In this document: positions 8,985-10,740 of the stretch, piece by piece
How the letters are laid out: every line of letters starts with the position of its first letter
How positions within the stretch are numbered: the stretch's first letter is position 1
Source of the DNA: Hepatocystis sp. ex Piliocolobus tephrosceles
Taxonomy: Eukaryota; Apicomplexa; Aconoidasida; Haemosporida; Plasmodiidae
Direction: 5' to 3'
DNA: 10,740 nucleotides
Assembly (NCBI GenBank): GCA_902459845.2
Contig: CABPSV020000678.1
Location: forward strand, 1-10,740
Notes under the pieces: model-generated
The model's input: the letters and a program-made list of their open reading frames with translations, nothing else
What the model was told of the DNA's origin: nothing
The model's database searches: none
Made by a program: the position numbers and the translations under genes

Positions 8985-9768
8985 CTATAACTCAGATGAT
9001 AAATCTATTTTATTTCTTAATTTTTTCTTGTCTTTGATCAACCTAAAATTTAAAAAAAAATTAAATAACACTATGAATGTGTTGTTAAATATAAATGATT
9101 ACAACCACAACACTTAAAAAGAGTATTTATATATACACACGCACGTATATCTTCTCTCCTTATTTTTACAACATCAGATATAAAATGTTAATATCAGAGC
9201 CATAGAAGATAAAAAAAAAAAAATTTACTTATCAATCCAGGCTTCATAATTTAAGTTCATTTTTAAAGTTCTGGATAAATTTTCATTCTCGAATTTAAAA
9301 GACACAAAATATTTTTCACCAGCATTAGCACTTGAATAACTTAGATAGCTATTTATTATTTTTATTTCCGTTATGATAAAATATGCATTTATTGTGTACT
9401 TCGGAACAAATTCATTTTCATTTTTTTCAAAAAAAGTAACATCGTAGCTATATTAAGTTGAAATGCAAAAAAAAAAAAAAAAGAAAAAAAAATGTTGCAT
9501 TTTTCAAAAGTTATTATTACACATTCAAAAAAAAAAAAAAAAAGAAGAATTATACTACATTTTAAACATGTGAACATGTAAAATTAAAAACTACATGCAT
9601 CAACACATAATTAGATACATACTAGTGCTCCCTTTTCTCTTGATTATATTCTTTAACAACTATTTTGTAAGAATACCTGAGTTATAATGACAAGAGTGTA
9701 TGTATATAGATTCAATTAATAACAAAATAAGAACTTGTACATGTACACATCATACTTCAAGTTTTTTG

Positions 9769-9799
<31 letters not shown>

Positions 9800-9878
9800 G
9801 CCACTTTATTTTTTTTTTTCATTACTTGTTTGTCCATTTATTTATTATACTTATAAGAAACTCAACTTTTTCGTCCAT
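8985..9878 (-). CDS. PH-like N-terminal unit, four exons, 127 residues
   Basis: Exons in transcript order: 9878-9826, 9676-9623, 9447-9229 and 9042-8985, with the stop TAG at 8987-8985. Donors are GTAATG, GTATGT and GTAAAT, each acceptor ends in AG, and all codons close, giving 127 residues. The start has an A-rich context (AAAAAAATGG), typical of Plasmodium. The protein is alternating hydrophobic and beta-rich (YKIVV at 21-25, YYDVTFF at 36-42, INAYFIITEIKII at 55-67, KYFVSFKF at 81-88). It ends in a helix with a central Trp (YEAWIDKLIKD, W106). That order is reminiscent of a PH-type fold. This is a guess from pattern, not a match to a known family. The unit may be a separate small gene, a short isoform, or the 5' part of the EF-hand gene (see the joined model). 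Exons 1-3 are well supported. The fourth, Lys-rich, is weaker. Confidence 0.65.
9736..9747. repeat. Perfect 12-bp palindrome in the first intron
   Basis: TGTACATGTACA reads the same on both strands. It lies in the 9677-9825 intron, about 130 bp downstream of the start codon of the minus-strand gene, next to a (TA)n tract (9769-9796). A similar palindrome, CATATGCATATG, is at 7341-7352 in another intron. Regulatory function is unproven. Confidence 0.6.
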
Positions 9879-10740
9879 TTTTTTTTTTTTTTTTTTTGCA
9901 CCTAGTAAATAAAAAAGTCTTATTAATGGATAACTACAAGCATAACTAATAGTTTATTTATTTTTGACAAGCTGATTATTTTATTTTATTTTTTTACTAA
10001 GTGTTTTTTTTTATACAATGATGTATATACTTACAAACTTTAAAAAAAAAAACATTAATAATTTATACAGAAACATAAGCAAATATATATATATATATAT
10101 ATATATAAATACTGTTACATTTTGTCTTATTTATCTATTTTTAAGAATGTATTTTTATGCGTACATGAATATATATTTACACTTAGAATTTCCTTTTTTT
10201 ACACTTTAAGAATTTATGTTAAGTTCAAATTTTATATTCATGTTATATTTAACAAATAAAAAAATATATTCACGCCTTTTTTTTTTTTTTTTTATCCTAC
10301 TATTTACATAATTCTATTACTTATATAATTATATTATAAGAAATATGTGTTAAAAACAAAAAAACAATTTTAAAGTATTTTTTAAAATAAGAATGTCTTT
10401 TATTTTGACCGTTATTATAAAGCCACTTTTAAGAAAAAATGCCAAAAAAAAAATAAAAAATGTTATAAGTAAAATGTCAGCCAAAAAAAAAAAAAAAAAA
10501 ATTGGTAATAAAAAAATATAAAAAGGTTTGTTTAACAAGGTATATAAAGGAACAAAACATTTTTAATGCGAACATAAAACATGTGCACTGCTATGTAAAC
10601 AATTATACAAAATTCATAATAAAATATAAAATAAAAAAATAGATAAACAAACGGGTTAGTAAACTAAGCAGATGTGTGTTTAGGGAAAACGTACTAATAA
10701 GCGACTGAGTCAACAAACACATCACTATGTCACTAGTAAT
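9879..10740. other. Upstream flank of the minus-strand gene
   Basis: 862 bp with no convincing gene. A 24-A tract in the transcript sense ends directly at the start codon at 9878. (TA)n lies at 10083-10108, a T-run at about 10279-10293 and a 19-A run at 10483-10501. Open frames at 10018-10209 (+) and 10350-10538 (-) are made of Ile/Tyr and Phe from these simple tracts. A 42-codon basic frame at 10393-10521 (+) is the only other candidate and is weak. The 5' UTR and promoter of the minus-strand gene should lie here. Confidence 0.6.

Larger units (their letters stand above)
5441..9878 (-). other. Preferred joined gene model (PH-like plus EF-hands)
   Basis: The two units above probably form one gene. 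Exon 3 ends in phase 2 (GAT AA/GTAAAT), and both the 9042 acceptor and the 8853 acceptor supply G plus a full codon, so exon 3 can join either in frame. Joining 9229 to 8853 gives 828 residues with consensus splice sites. Including 9042-8992 with a GTTATA donor gives 845, but that donor is unusual. The 8854-8984 gap contains no ATG and is only 131 bp, too short for a normal Plasmodium terminator plus promoter but the size of its neighbours' introns (137-321 bp). Transcript data would decide. Confidence 0.6.

Noticed and set aside
1..10740. tRNA, rRNA, CRISPR, transposon or phage-like elements
   Set aside because: I saw no cloverleaf-like G+C-rich block, spaced direct repeats, terminal inverted repeats or integrase/transposase-like translation. 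A covariance-model search would be the decisive test.

Overview
The window is nuclear DNA of a malaria parasite (Plasmodium). The signs are a very high A+T content, long poly(A)/poly(T) runs, (TA)n tracts, short A/T-rich introns with GT...AG ends, Asn/Lys-rich low-complexity protein segments and a clear prohibitin-2 gene. It looks like one of the A+T-rich species (falciparum, malariae, ovale or avian type) rather than a G+C-richer vivax type. I cannot fix the species from sequence alone.

Layout. Positions 1-4001 are about 4 kb without a convincing gene: microsatellites, homopolymers (one of 55 T), two short degenerate tandem repeats, clustered ATGCAT/GTACATG palindromes and one doubtful 62-codon open frame. 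Positions 4002-4853 (+) are a single-exon PHB2 gene for an inner mitochondrial membrane scaffold protein. Positions 4854-5440 are the shared 3' side of two convergent genes. Positions 5441-9878 (-) hold an intron-rich locus that I rebuilt exon by exon from splice sites and codon phase. Positions 9879-10740 are the upstream flank of that locus.

The minus-strand locus is the most interesting part. Seven exons (5441-8853) encode about 718 residues with a charged coiled-coil-like start, an Asn/Lys/Asp-rich insert and several EF-hand-like motifs. Only one or two of these look able to bind a cation. Upstream, exons at 9826-9878, 9623-9676 and 9229-9447, plus a small one at 8985-9042, encode a beta-rich domain ending in a Trp-containing helix, which resembles a PH-type fold. 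The small exon ends in a stop, giving a 127-residue protein. However, the 9229-9447 donor also joins the 8853 acceptor in frame, and the gap between the two units (135-145 bp) is intron-sized. One gene of about 828-845 residues is therefore the likelier model, with the small exon as an alternative 3' end or a cassette.

The genes show no operon-like link. PHB2 and the EF-hand gene are simply convergent neighbours.
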